The notes under the pieces are model-generated. The model saw nothing but the letters and a program-made list of their open reading frames with translations. It was not told where the DNA came from and did no database searches. Source: Stutzerimonas stutzeri (GTDB taxonomy: Bacteria; Pseudomonadota; Gammaproteobacteria; Pseudomonadales; Pseudomonadaceae). Taken from it: a DNA stretch of 64,000 nt. The translations under genes were made by a program, and so were the position numbers. The stretch lies in the NCBI RefSeq assembly GCF_013522825.1, contig NZ_JAAMQZ010000002.1:186001-250000 (forward strand), in the 5' to 3' direction. This document shows, one piece after another, positions 39,378 through 49,631 of this stretch; the stretch's first letter is position 1; each line of letters opens with the position of its first letter.

Positions 39378-40165
39378 GCCTCCCCTGTGCGCAGATTGGC
39401 GATAAAGGTGCCGAAGCCGTTTTCACCCAGCCAGAAGTGCAGCAGATTGTTTACGCCGTTGGTCGTGAGGGTCGCACCGGCCAGACCATCGACCTGATGT
39501 TGAGCCCTCGGGCTCTGCGGATCGACGTTGCCCTTGACGATCTGCACAGCCAACTTGTTGCTGTCATCGAACAATTCCTTGCCCGGCCACAGGCCGCGCC
39601 ACTTCGGATTGTCGATTTCGCCTCCGAGGCCAGGCGTTTCACCGTGCTGGTAGAAGCCGAAGCCGGCAACGGTATCCAGGTCGCCTTGTACCGCCATGAA
39701 GCCATAAAGCGTCGACCACAAACCGTAGCCGCGAACCGGCAGGATCAGCGTGTCGATATCACCATCCTGGCCCTCAACGATATAAACGGTGCTGTAACGC
39801 TCACGGCGCTTGATCGAAGCGATATCCTGGTTGCCAGGCAGCGCCTTGGACAACGCCGGATCCTTCGCCGCCACCAGCGGATCGAATGTCTGGGCATCGA
39901 ACTCGTCGCTGAACCTGCCGGTTTCCAGATCGACCAGTCGGGCCACGATACGCTCGTCGAACAGCGACTTGATCTGATTACCGGACATGCCTGGCTGGCC
40001 CAGGCCGGCGATAGCGAGGATGCTGCGCTGCTTGTCCAGCAGACGGTTTTCTTCCTGGGTCGGGCGCAGCGCCACGGCGGCGCCCGCCACGAAGATGGAG
40101 CACACCAGGCAGACCAACAGGGCTACCGTCAGCGTGCGGACGGTGGATTCTTTCTGACTAGACAT
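39374..40165 (-). CDS. nqrC: Na+-NQR subunit C, covalent FMN subunit
   Basis: A 263-residue subunit with an N-terminal TM helix (about 11-33) and a periplasmic domain carrying FMN attached by ApbE. The flavinylation site reads [11 protein letters not shown] (Thr232). The residue before GAT is Ala where the usual motif has Ser or Thr, although the acceptor Thr and the D-x-x frame remain. Overlaps nqrB by 8 bp and nqrD by 4 bp. Confidence 0.95.
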
Positions 40166-41369
40166 TACGTGCCAGCCTCCGCTTGATATTGGCCTGGATG
40201 ACGAAATGGTCGATCAGCGGCGCACACAGGTTGGCGAACAGGATCGCCAGCATCATGCCTTCCGGGAAGGCCGGGTTGACCACGCGGATCAGCACCACCA
40301 TCACACCGATGAGAATGCCGAACACCCATTTGCCGGTATTGGTCATGGAGGCCGAAACCGGGTCGGTTGCCATGAAGATCAGACCGAAGGCGAAACCACC
40401 CACCACCATATGCCAGTACCACGGCATGCCGAATAGTGGATTGGTGTCGGAGCCGATCAGGTTGAACAGGTAGCTCAGGGCAATCATGCCGATCATCACA
40501 CCGGCGACGATGCGCCAGGAGGCAATCTTGGTCAGCAGCAGGATTGCACCGCCGATGAAGATCGCCAGCGTGCTGGTTTCACCTATGGAGCCATGCATGG
40601 TGCCGATGAAGGCATCCATCCAGCTGATGCCGTTGTCGATCACGTTCTCGATGCCGCCGACGAAGCCGAGGCTCAGCGCGGTCGCGCCGGAGAAACCATC
40701 CACAGCGGTCCACACCGCATCCCCGGACATCTGCGCCGGATAGGCGAAGAACAGGAAGGCACGCGCGGTCAGCGCCGGGTTGAGGAAGTTCTTGCCGGTA
40801 CCGCCGAAGATTTCCTTGCCGATCACCACACCAAAGCTGATACCCAGCGCAACCTGCCACAGCGGGATGGTCGGCGGCAGGATCAGTGCGAACAGTACGG
40901 AGGTGACGAAGAAGCCCTCGTTGACTTCATGCTTGCGGATGGAAGCGAACAGCACTTCCCAGAAACCGCCAGCAATGAAGGCCACCGCGTAGATTGGCAG
41001 GAAGTAAGCCGCGCCCTGGATGAAGTTGTCCCACAGGCTGTTCGGATCGAAGCCGGCAAACATGCCGATCAGGCCGAAGCGCCAGCCGTCCTGCGCAGCC
41101 AGAAGATCCGGGTTCTGCGCAAAAATCAGGTTGGCCTGGTAGCCGGTGTTCCACATACCGAAGAACATCGCCGGGAACGTACACAGCCAGACGGTGATCA
41201 TCATGCGCTTGAGGTCGATACCGTCGCGCACGTGAGCGGTGGTCTTGGTGACGCTGCCCGGGCGATAGAGGAAGGTATCGGCAGCTTCGTACAGTGCGTA
41301 CCACTTCTCGTACTTGCCGCCTTTTTCGAAATGATGCTCGATCTTGTCGAGGAATGCGCGAATGCCCAT
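40158..41369 (-). CDS. nqrB: Na+-NQR subunit B, covalent FMN subunit
   Basis: A 403-residue membrane subunit (about ten TM helices) housing riboflavin, a covalent FMN and the Na+ path. The flavinylation motif DGFSGAT gives FMN-Thr230. [13 protein letters not shown] and [26 protein letters not shown] are family hallmarks. It follows nqrA by 3 bp. Confidence 0.97.
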   Translation of the reverse strand: MGIRAFLDKIEHHFEKGGKYEKWYALYEAADTFLYRPGSVTKTTAHVRDGIDLKRMMITVWLCTFPAMFFGMWNTGYQANLIFAQNPDLLAAQDGWRFGLIGMFAGFDPNSLWDNFIQGAAYFLPIYAVAFIAGGFWEVLFASIRKHEVNEGFFVTSVLFALILPPTIPLWQVALGISFGVVIGKEIFGGTGKNFLNPALTARAFLFFAYPAQMSGDAVWTAVDGFSGATALSLGFVGGIENVIDNGISWMDAFIGTMHGSIGETSTLAIFIGGAILLLTKIASWRIVAGVMIGMIALSYLFNLIGSDTNPLFGMPWYWHMVVGGFAFGLIFMATDPVSASMTNTGKWVFGILIGVMVVLIRVVNPAFPEGMMLAILFANLCAPLIDHFVIQANIKRRLARNV

Positions 41370-41372
41370 GCC

Positions 41373-43017
<1,645 letters not shown>

Positions 43018-43359
43018 ATGCCTTTCAATGCAAACTACGCCACCGATGTACCCACACGCGCCGAAGTGGATGCGCTGACGGGTTTCACTTTGCTGGAATT
43101 TGGCACCGGATGGTGCGGCCATTGCCAGGCAGTGCAACCCCTGCTGGCCACCGCAATGACCGACCGGGACATTCATCACTTGAAGATAGAGGATGGGCCG
43201 GGCCGCCCGCTGGGCCGTTCGTTTCGGGTCAAGCTCTGGCCGACACTGATCCTCCTGCGCCAGGGAGAGGAACTGGCCCGTCTGGTTCGCCCGACGAGGG
43301 CGGAGGATATCGCCCAGGCGCTGGACCTGGCAGGCAGCAGGGGCGCCAACATGGCATAA
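43018..43359 (+). CDS. Thioredoxin-like protein
   Basis: 113 residues with a thioredoxin fold and active site WCGHC in LLEFGTGWCGHCQAVQPLL, plus the cis-Pro segment VKLWPTLILLRQG. The WCGHC dipeptide (GH) is that of PDI/DsbA-like redox tuning rather than WCGPC of classical thioredoxin, so it may be more oxidising. No signal peptide. It precedes an ArsC/Spx-like reductase by 37 bp, perhaps as a redox pair. Confidence 0.88.
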   Translation: MPFNANYATDVPTRAEVDALTGFTLLEFGTGWCGHCQAVQPLLATAMTDRDIHHLKIEDGPGRPLGRSFRVKLWPTLILLRQGEELARLVRPTRAEDIAQALDLAGSRGANMA

Positions 43360-43396
43360 TTCGCAACCCTGTCTGGCCCACAAGCGAAATTCGTTT

Positions 43397-43768
43397 ATGC
43401 CTCACGAAAACAAAAGACTCCATCTGTATGGCATCAAGGCCTGCGACACCATGAAGAAGGCCCGTACCTGGCTTGACCAGCAGGGGCTGAATTACACCTT
43501 CCATGATTACAAGAGCGCCGGCATCGACCACGCTCATCTGCAGGCCTGGTGCGACGAACATGGCTGGCAGACCATCCTCAACCGTGCCGGCACTACCTTT
43601 CGCAAGCTCGACGAGACGCAGAAGGCCAACCTTGACCAGGCCAAAGCTATCGCCTTGATGCTGGCGCAGCCCTCGATGATCAAGCGCCCGGTGCTCGACC
43701 TTGGCGACAGAACACTGGTCGGCTTCAAGCCCGATCTCTATGCCGCCGCGCTGACCGAGACGAACTGA
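43397..43768 (+). CDS. ArsC/Spx-family reductase (YffB type)
   Basis: A 123-residue thioredoxin-fold protein of the ArsC family. The N-terminal motif LYGIKACDTMKKARTWL has the single catalytic Cys with the KK pattern of YffB, and VLDLGDRTLVGFKPDLY ends it with the family RPxL-like site (IKRPVLDLG). True arsenate reductases carry more of the RPI/arsenate-binding residues, so a GSH-dependent thiol reductase role is more likely. The gap to dapD is 46 bp, the usual neighbour. Confidence 0.9.
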   Translation: MPHENKRLHLYGIKACDTMKKARTWLDQQGLNYTFHDYKSAGIDHAHLQAWCDEHGWQTILNRAGTTFRKLDETQKANLDQAKAIALMLAQPSMIKRPVLDLGDRTLVGFKPDLYAAALTETN

Positions 43769-43814
43769 GCGCGCTCGCCGCAAGCGCCTGCACCCGACAA
43801 ATTCAGGATTACTC

Positions 43815-44849
43815 ATGAACAACACGCTTTTCAGCCTCGCCTTCGGTGTCGGCACCCAGAACCGCCAGGGCAGCTGGCTCGAAGTCTTCTACGCACAACC
43901 CCTGCGGCAACCCGCCCCCGAGCTGGTCGCCGCCATCGCGCCGCTGCTGGCTTACGAAGGCGGCAACCAGGCCATCGCCATTACCATTGCCCAGGCCGCA
44001 CAACTGGCCGATGCGATCAAACCGCTGGATGCCGCTCAACATGCGCTGCTGACTCGCCTGGCCGAAAGCCAGCGTCCACTGGTGGTCACCCTACTGGCAG
44101 AAGATGCCGCACCGACCTCCACACCCGAGGCCTACCTCAAGCTGCACCTGCTGTCTCACCGCCTGGCCAGACCGCATGAACTGAGCCTGGCCGGTATCTT
44201 CGCCCTGCTGCCCAATGTCGCCTGGACCAACCAGGGCGCCGTGGACCTGGCCGAACTGGCCGAACGTCAACTGGAGGCACGGCTGAAGGGCAACCTGCTG
44301 GCAGTCACCTCAGTCGACAAGTTTCCGAAGATGAGCGACTACGTGATTCCCACCGGCGTGCGCATCGCCGATACCGCGCGCATCCGTCTGGGTGCCTACA
44401 TCGGCGAAGGCACCACGGTGATGCATGAAGGTTTCGTCAACTTCAATGCCGGTACCGAAGGCCCCGGCATGATCGAAGGCCGTGTCTCGGCAGGCGTCTT
44501 CGTCGGCAAGGGTTCGGATCTCGGCGGCGGCTGCTCCACCATGGGCACCCTCTCCGGCGGCGGCAATATCGTCATTTCCGTGGGCGAAGGCTGCCTGATC
44601 GGCGCCAATGCCGGCATCGGCATTCCCTTGGGTGACCGCAACACCGTGGAGTCAGGCCTGTACATCACCGCAGGGACCAAGGTGAACCTGCTCGACGAAC
44701 AGGGCGAGCTGGTCAAGGTGGTCAAGGCGCGCGAACTGGCTGGCCAGACCGACCTGCTGTTCCGTCGCAACTCCCTGAGCGGCGCCGTGGAGTGCAAAAC
44801 CCACAAATCCGCCATCGAACTGAACGAGGCGCTGCACGCGCATAACTAA
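43815..44849 (+). CDS. dapD: Tetrahydrodipicolinate N-succinyltransferase, long form
   Basis: A 344-residue enzyme of lysine and meso-diaminopimelate synthesis, transferring succinyl from succinyl-CoA. It is the longer form found in Pseudomonas. The C-terminal half is a left-handed beta-helix of hexapeptide repeats (GVRIADTARIRLGAYIGEGTTVMHEGFVNFNAG, GRVSAGVFVGKGSDLGGGCSTMGTLSGGG, GCLIGANAGIGIPLGD). ATG 43815 is preceded by AGGA. The following gap has the hairpin repeat 44862-44928. Confidence 0.95.
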   Translation: MNNTLFSLAFGVGTQNRQGSWLEVFYAQPLRQPAPELVAAIAPLLAYEGGNQAIAITIAQAAQLADAIKPLDAAQHALLTRLAESQRPLVVTLLAEDAAPTSTPEAYLKLHLLSHRLARPHELSLAGIFALLPNVAWTNQGAVDLAELAERQLEARLKGNLLAVTSVDKFPKMSDYVIPTGVRIADTARIRLGAYIGEGTTVMHEGFVNFNAGTEGPGMIEGRVSAGVFVGKGSDLGGGCSTMGTLSGGGNIVISVGEGCLIGANAGIGIPLGDRNTVESGLYITAGTKVNLLDEQGELVKVVKARELAGQTDLLFRRNSLSGAVECKTHKSAIELNEALHAHN

Positions 44850-44861
44850 GCCGATCAGAGG

Positions 44862-44928
44862 CGCTGGAGGCTGGAGGCGAAACGGAGAGCGTGCTGTGGC
44901 GTTCTCGTCCAGCCTTCAGCCTCCAGCG
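44862..44928. repeat. Inverted repeat of the GCTGGAGG family
   Basis: CGCTGGAGGCTGGAGGC (44862-44878) and its reverse complement (44912-44928) match at 16 of 17 positions across a 33-nt loop. It shares the AGGCTGG unit of the array at 3121. It lies between dapD and csdA, where it may trim or stop the dapD mRNA. No T-tract follows. Confidence 0.85.
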
Positions 44929-44959
44929 GCTTTCAAACTCCGAGCCGAAGGGTCGAACG

Positions 44960-46165
44960 ATGTCTCTGGTATCTCCCTGGCGTTCCGACTTTCCTGCCCT
45001 GGCCATTCTCGAAGCCCAGGGGCAGACCTATCTCGACAGCGCGGCGACCTCGCAAAAGCCCCAGGCGCTGATCGATGCGCTGACCGGTTACTACACCAGC
45101 GGCACCGCCAATGTGCATCGCGCCCAGCACCAGACCGCCGAGCGGGCGACACGGGCCTTCGAGAATGCTCGGATCAAGGTAGCGCACTGGTTGAACGCCC
45201 GCAGCCCCACCGAAATCGTCTTTACTCACGGCGCCACCGAAGCGCTGAACCTGCTGGCCTATGGCCTGGAACATCTGCTGCGACCGGACGACGAGATCGT
45301 TGTCAGCGCTCTCGAACACCACGCCAACCTGCTGCCCTGGCAACAGCTGGCCAGGCGGCGCGGCGTCAAGTTGGTGGTTTTGCCGCTGGATGCACACGGC
45401 CTGATCGATCTGGAAATGGCCGCAAAACTGATCGGGCCGCGCACACGCCTGCTCGCCGTCAGCCAGCTGTCCAATGTCCTGGGTGCCTGGCAACCTCTGG
45501 CGCAGTTGTTGCCACTGGCCAAGGCCCAGGGCGCGCTGACCATCGTCGACGGCGCCCAGGGCGTGGTGCATGGGCGGCATGACATGCAGACACTGGCCTG
45601 CGACTTCTACGTACTGTCCAGCCACAAGCTCTATGGCCCGGAAGGGGTCGGCGCGCTTTATGGTCGCGGCGAATCCCTGCTCAAGCTCGACCACTGGCAG
45701 TTCGGTGGCGAGATGGTCCGGGTGGCCGACTTCCAGAGTGCCGAATTCCACGCCGCGCCACTGGGTTTCGAGGCCGGCACCCCGCCCATCGGAGCGGTGA
45801 TCGGCCTCGGCGCAACCCTGGATTACCTGTCGAAACTGGACGCCACAGCCGTAGCCGCTCACGAGCAGAAACTGCACAACCAGTTGCTGAGCGGATTGGC
45901 CGCCTGCCCAGGCGTGCAGCTGCTAGGCAACCCCCAGGTGGCGCTGGCCAGCTTTACCGTCAACGGCATTCATCATGGCGATCTGGCGCATCTGCTGACC
46001 GAACAGGGCATCGCCGTGCGCAGCGGAACCCACTGCACACAACCGCTGATGAAGACTCTGGGCATCGATGGCGCCATTCGCGTATCGCTCGGGCTGTACA
46101 GCGACGGCGGCGACCTGCAGCGTTTCTTCACCGCGCTGGAGCGTGCACTGGAGCTGCTGCAATGA
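44960..46165 (+). CDS. csdA: Cysteine desulfurase, CsdA/SufS type
   Basis: A 401-residue group II cysteine desulfurase. PLP Lys is in SSHKLYGPEGVG (about residue 222). The persulfide Cys is in RSGTHCTQPLMK. Also TANVHRAQHQTAERAT and FTHGATEALNLLA. ATG 44960 is used; the frame to 44891 runs into the intergenic hairpin. The gene overlaps csdE by four bases (ATGA), which makes the CsdA-CsdE sulfur-transfer pair likely and argues against a complete suf operon, absent here. Confidence 0.94.
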   Translation: MSLVSPWRSDFPALAILEAQGQTYLDSAATSQKPQALIDALTGYYTSGTANVHRAQHQTAERATRAFENARIKVAHWLNARSPTEIVFTHGATEALNLLAYGLEHLLRPDDEIVVSALEHHANLLPWQQLARRRGVKLVVLPLDAHGLIDLEMAAKLIGPRTRLLAVSQLSNVLGAWQPLAQLLPLAKAQGALTIVDGAQGVVHGRHDMQTLACDFYVLSSHKLYGPEGVGALYGRGESLLKLDHWQFGGEMVRVADFQSAEFHAAPLGFEAGTPPIGAVIGLGATLDYLSKLDATAVAAHEQKLHNQLLSGLAACPGVQLLGNPQVALASFTVNGIHHGDLAHLLTEQGIAVRSGTHCTQPLMKTLGIDGAIRVSLGLYSDGGDLQRFFTALERALELLQ

Positions 46166-46578
46166 ACGACCTGCCGACTGCCGCTCGCGAGGTACTGGTT
46201 GAATTCCAACAGGCAGCCGGCTGGGAACAGCGCGCGCGCCTGCTGATGCAATGGGGTGATCGACTGGAACCGGTCGACGAGGACGAGCGCAACGAAACCA
46301 ACCTGGTCAGCGGTTGCGAAAGCCGGGTGTGGCTGATCGGTGACAGACCGGGCCATCACTGGCATTTCCGCGCCACCAGCGAAGCACGCCTGCTGCGCGG
46401 CCTGCTCGCCGTGCTGCTGGCGCGCGTCAATGGGCTCGACAGCTACCAGCTGTTGCAGCTCGACGTCACGCACTGGTTCGAACAGCTCGGTCTGTCCCGG
46501 CAGCTGTCGCCCTCACGCAGCAATGGCATGAATGCGGTACTCGAACGCATGCACCACATCAGCCAGCATGCGGGTTAA
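46162..46578 (+). CDS. csdE: Sulfur acceptor protein CsdE/SufE
   Basis: A 138-residue SufE-fold protein taking the persulfide from CsdA. The active Cys is in NLVSGCESRVWLIGD (about residue 51), and RATSEARLLRGLLAVLLA follows. The ending is typical (LSPSRSNGMNAVLERMHHI). It is the last gene of the dapD-csdA-csdE run. Confidence 0.93.
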   Translation: MNDLPTAAREVLVEFQQAAGWEQRARLLMQWGDRLEPVDEDERNETNLVSGCESRVWLIGDRPGHHWHFRATSEARLLRGLLAVLLARVNGLDSYQLLQLDVTHWFEQLGLSRQLSPSRSNGMNAVLERMHHISQHAG

Positions 46579-46644
46579 AGCTACCTGCCGGTTCGAGCCA
46601 GACAGCCGCAGCCATCCGACCCGAGGCGAATCAGACTGTAGCCT

Positions 46645-46707
46645 GGATTAGCCGAAGGCGTAATCCGGGTTTCCGAAGGCGTAATCCAGATATTGAAGAC
46701 GTAATCC
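46645..46707. repeat. Pseudomonas GAAGGCGTAATCC repeat, three copies
   Basis: GAAGGCGTAATCC at 46654-46666 and 46675-46687, and GAAGACGTAATCC at 46695-46707, at 20-21-bp period. The first copy pairs with the preceding GGATTAGCC into a short hairpin (GGATTA-GCC-GAA-GGC-G-TAATCC, 46645-46666). This unit is, as I recall, a frequent dispersed intergenic repeat in pseudomonads. It fills the gap between convergent csdE and wrbA. Confidence 0.85.
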
Positions 46708-46722
46708 TTTTACGCCTTCAGA

Positions 46723-47322
46723 TCAACCCTTGAGCTTGATCGCGGTCTTGGCCACCAGCTCGCCCTGGTAGCGGGCGATGGTCAGTTCCTTGGTGGAAGG
46801 CTGGCGCGAGCCGTCGCCACCGGCAATGGTCGAGGCGCCGTAGGGCGTGCCGCCGTTGGTTTCGGAAATATCGAAGAATTCGCCGATACCATAACCGGTC
46901 GGCACGATGATCATTCCGTGGTGCGCCAGGGTGGTCCAGGTAGAGGTGATGGTCATCTCCTGGCCACCGCCGGTGCCGGTGGAGGTAAAGACGCTGGCGA
47001 CCTTGCCGTGCAGCGCGCCCTTGGCCCAGAGCCCGCCGGTCTGGTCGAGGAAATTGCGCATCTGCCCGGACATGTTGCCGAAGCGGGTGGGTGTGCCGAA
47101 GATGATCGCATCGTAGTCGGGCAGTTCGCTCGGGCTGGCCACCGGCGCAGCCTGGTCGGCCTTGCCGCCAGCGTTTTTGAACACCTCTTCAGGCATCGTC
47201 TCCGGCACCCGCTTGATGGTCACCTCGGCACCCGAAACGCCGCGCGCGCCTTCGGCGATGGCGTTGGCCATGGTTTCAATATGGCCGTACATGGAATGGT
47301 AGAGCACAAGAATCTTCGCCAT
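46723..47322 (-). CDS. wrbA: NAD(P)H:quinone oxidoreductase WrbA
   Basis: A 199-residue type IV flavodoxin-like quinone reductase. FMN-binding: [64 protein letters not shown]. Two-electron reduction protects from quinone stress. It follows pirin by 44 bp on the same strand, a probable pirin-wrbA operon. GAGGAAGAAAT precedes the ATG. Confidence 0.95.
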   Translation of the reverse strand: MAKILVLYHSMYGHIETMANAIAEGARGVSGAEVTIKRVPETMPEEVFKNAGGKADQAAPVASPSELPDYDAIIFGTPTRFGNMSGQMRNFLDQTGGLWAKGALHGKVASVFTSTGTGGGQEMTITSTWTTLAHHGMIIVPTGYGIGEFFDISETNGGTPYGASTIAGGDGSRQPSTKELTIARYQGELVAKTAIKLKG

Positions 47323-47366
47323 TATTTCTTCCTCTTTGATCAGATCAGGTTGAATTGCCAGCCCGC

Positions 47367-48065
47367 TCAGCGGACATCCACCAGCACCACTTCGCTATCT
47401 TCCAAGGCTTTCACGCTCAGCAGAACCTCATCACGCACCGCCACGCCGTCGCCACTGCTGGCAATGACATCACCGACCTCGATCCGTCCGCTGGCCGGGA
47501 CCAGATAGACCTTTCGGCCTTCTTCAATCGGGTATTGGGCAACCTGTCCGGCAGAAAGTGTCGCCGCCACCAGCCGCGCATCGGCGCGAATCGACAGGAC
47601 GTCGGTGTCGTCCTCGATACCGCTGGCCAGGGTCACGAAGACGCCGGCGCGCTCACCTCGCGGAAAAGGCTGCGTACCCCAGCTCGGCGGCAGGCCGCTA
47701 CGATCAGGGTAGATCCATATCTGGAAGAGTTCGCAGGTTTCGTCTTCCCGGTTGAATTCGCTGTGGGCGATACCGGTACCGGCGCTCATTACCTGTACGT
47801 CGCCGGCCAGGGTTCGACCTCGGTTACCAAGGCTGTCCTCGTGCGTGATAGCGCCCTTGCGCACATAGGTAATGATTTCCATGTCGCGGTGGGGATGAGT
47901 GGGAAAGCCTGAATGAGGCGCGATACGATCGTCATTCCAGACGCGCAGCCGTCCCCAGTGCATGCGCAGCGGATCATGGTAGTCGGCAAAGGAAAAATGA
48001 TGACGGGTATCGAGCCAGCCATGGCTGGCTCTACCCAGTTCGCTACGTGGACGTAATTCGATCAT
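47367..48065 (-). CDS. Pirin family protein (YhhW type)
   Basis: A 232-residue bicupin. The N-terminal metal site is in [22 protein letters not shown] (His set) and [10 protein letters not shown] with the later Glu in [10 protein letters not shown]. YhhW-like pirins act as quercetin 2,3-dioxygenases in vitro. The neighbour wrbA hints at quinone or flavonoid-type redox stress. The ATG at 48065 begins [16 protein letters not shown]. Confidence 0.92.
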   Translation of the reverse strand: MIELRPRSELGRASHGWLDTRHHFSFADYHDPLRMHWGRLRVWNDDRIAPHSGFPTHPHRDMEIITYVRKGAITHEDSLGNRGRTLAGDVQVMSAGTGIAHSEFNREDETCELFQIWIYPDRSGLPPSWGTQPFPRGERAGVFVTLASGIEDDTDVLSIRADARLVAATLSAGQVAQYPIEEGRKVYLVPASGRIEVGDVIASSGDGVAVRDEVLLSVKALEDSEVVLVDVR

Positions 48066-48183
48066 TGCTTGCAGCCTCGCTCACTGGATGCCGGCCCCGC
48101 GTTTCAGCAGGGCCATGGCCTTGATTGAGACCATCTTCTATCGAATACACTCCCTTATGGTTGGAATTTACTGCGCAAAGCCA

Positions 48184-48206
48184 TCGATAAACTCGATATA
48201 TCGATA
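48184..48206. promoter_or_regulatory. Triple TCGATA motif upstream of pirin-wrbA
   Basis: TCGATA occurs at 48184-48189, 48193-48198 and 48201-48206, and ATCGAT copies make the stretch nearly self-complementary. It is about 120 bp upstream of the pirin start and just past the lrgB stop. The pattern resembles the A/T-rich dyads of LysR-type regulators, which often control pirin operons, but no LysR gene is in the window. Confidence 0.45.
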
Positions 48207-48216
48207 GCTTTTACTG

Positions 48217-48927
48217 TCAGCCAAGCGTCAGCGGCACGAACAAGGCGATCAGAATCCCCAGCAGACTCATACCCAGCGCCGCGAAAGCGCCGCATTCCTC
48301 ACCCTCTTCCAGAGCACGCGCCGTGCCGATGGCGTGGGCATTGATGCCGTAGCTCAAACCACGCGCAGCCGGATGATCGACGCCGGCCCAACCCAGCAGC
48401 AGCGGCCCCAGTGCCGTGCCTATCACCCCGGTGAGCATTACGAAGACCGCCGCCAGCGAGGCAAGACCGCCGATCTGCTCGGCCACCAGCATCGCGATCG
48501 GCATGGTCGCCGCCTTCGGCGCCAGGCTCATCAGCACCGTCATGTCCGCGCCCATGATTCCCGAGATCACCAGAGTCAGCCCTACGCAGAGCACGCCCCC
48601 CACCCCCAGCGTGATCAGGATCGGCCAGAACAACTGCCGGATGCGCCGCAGATGACGATACAGCGGTATCGCCAGCGCCACGGTGGCCGGACCGACCAAT
48701 ATGGCGATCATCGACGCGCCTTCGCGATAGGTCTGGTAATCCAGCCCACTCAGATGCAGCACGCTCACCACCAGCAGCATGCCGATCATCACCGGCTGCA
48801 GCACCAGCCAGCCACTGCGGCGGTACAGCGCCAGGGCCAGCTGAAAAGCGATCAGGGTCAGGCCCGCCGAGAACAGCGGATGCTCCAGGGTCAGCGTCCA
48901 GACCGTGGCCAGGTCGAGATTGCTCAT
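48217..48927 (-). CDS. lrgB: LrgB/CidB-family membrane protein
   Basis: A 236-residue polytopic inner-membrane protein (about six to seven hydrophobic segments). VGPATVALAIPLYRHL and GAKAATMPIAM-like region (LAPKAATMPIAMLVAEQIGG), then TGVIGTALGPLLLGWAG and RGLSYGINAHAIGTARALE are family signatures. LrgAB/CidAB homologues influence murein hydrolase activity or move small carboxylates; which role applies here is open. ATG 48927 overlaps the lrgA stop (ATGA). Confidence 0.93.
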   Translation of the reverse strand: MSNLDLATVWTLTLEHPLFSAGLTLIAFQLALALYRRSGWLVLQPVMIGMLLVVSVLHLSGLDYQTYREGASMIAILVGPATVALAIPLYRHLRRIRQLFWPILITLGVGGVLCVGLTLVISGIMGADMTVLMSLAPKAATMPIAMLVAEQIGGLASLAAVFVMLTGVIGTALGPLLLGWAGVDHPAARGLSYGINAHAIGTARALEEGEECGAFAALGMSLLGILIALFVPLTLG

Positions 48928-49289
48928 GCCTTGTCCTCCTGACGGCGATCCATGCGCCGGATCAGCACCTGCATCAGCCAGCCGCAGAACGGCACGGTGA
49001 TGATCAGCGACAGCACCAGGCCAGCGGCGATGGCCGGCAGGTCACCCAGCAGCGCATCACTGCTGGTCATGATGCCTGCCGCCGGAACGATCAGCAGCAG
49101 CGGCAGATATTGCAGCAGCAACGCAGCGGTTTTCTCCAGCGGCTCGGGAATGCCCCGGCGCAGCAGCAACGCAATGAACAGCAGCACCATGCCGATGATG
49201 GGACCGGGCAGCGCCGGCAGCAGCAGGAGATTTATGACGCTGCCGAGCAGCTGCAGCAATATCAGCCAGGTCAGGCCTTTGAGAATCAT
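48924..49289 (-). CDS. lrgA: LrgA/CidA-family holin-like protein
   Basis: A 121-residue protein with four hydrophobic segments: GLTWLILLQLLGSVINLLLLPALPGPIIGMVLLF is typical (PGPIIGM motif), then LLLQYLPLLLIVPAAGIM. ATG 49289 has AAGGA 7 nt upstream and starts MILKGLTWL; the frame to 49421 was discarded. It is the promoter-proximal gene of lrgAB and diverges from ccoG across the inverted duplication. Confidence 0.92.
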   Translation of the reverse strand: MILKGLTWLILLQLLGSVINLLLLPALPGPIIGMVLLFIALLLRRGIPEPLEKTAALLLQYLPLLLIVPAAGIMTSSDALLGDLPAIAAGLVLSLIITVPFCGWLMQVLIRRMDRRQEDKA

Positions 49290-49425
49290 GGTGGTTCCTT
49301 GCACGTCAGGCAGAACGGAGAAAGCCCGCCAATCGCAGCCAGCACGGCAAGCGGCTCTGCGAGCTTGCGCAGAATGGCGTCTTTGTACGGCGAAACAGGC
49401 GACTATCGCCCAAATAGGCACTCGC

Positions 49426-49573
49426 TAACAGAGTCAGATGCACCCTAATAATACGGATCAGTTGCCAGCACACCAAACCAGCTGACATAGATCAGTACAG
49501 ATTCATCCACTTCCTGAAAGCCATCTTTTCACACCAACTGATCCGTATTTTTGAAAAACATCTGAGTCTGTTA
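49426..49573. promoter_or_regulatory. 39-bp inverted duplication between lrgA and ccoG
   Basis: Two 39-bp copies point outward around a 70-bp core. The right copy (49535-49573, plus) and the left copy (49464-49426, minus) share CAACTGATCCGTATT exactly. Nine variable bases follow, then CATCTGA(G/C)TCTGTTA with one difference. Each copy thus holds two direct half-sites of form CA-N-CTGA 24 bp apart: four sites in all. The left copy faces lrgAB, the right faces ccoG. The gene after ccoG is a MocR regulator, a family that binds paired direct repeats, so these may be its operators. An alternative is a small inverted-repeat element; I see no flanking target duplication. Confidence 0.7.
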
Positions 49574-49631
49574 CTCAAACAGTATCCCATCGATCATCCA
49601 CCCCCGCCTGAAAGCCTGAGGGGGCAATGCC

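Noticed and set aside
49465..49534. ANR/FNR box in the lrgA-ccoG gap
   Set aside because: GATAGATCA-like sequence does not fit TTGAT-N4-ATCAA; the strong signal is the 39-bp duplication instead.
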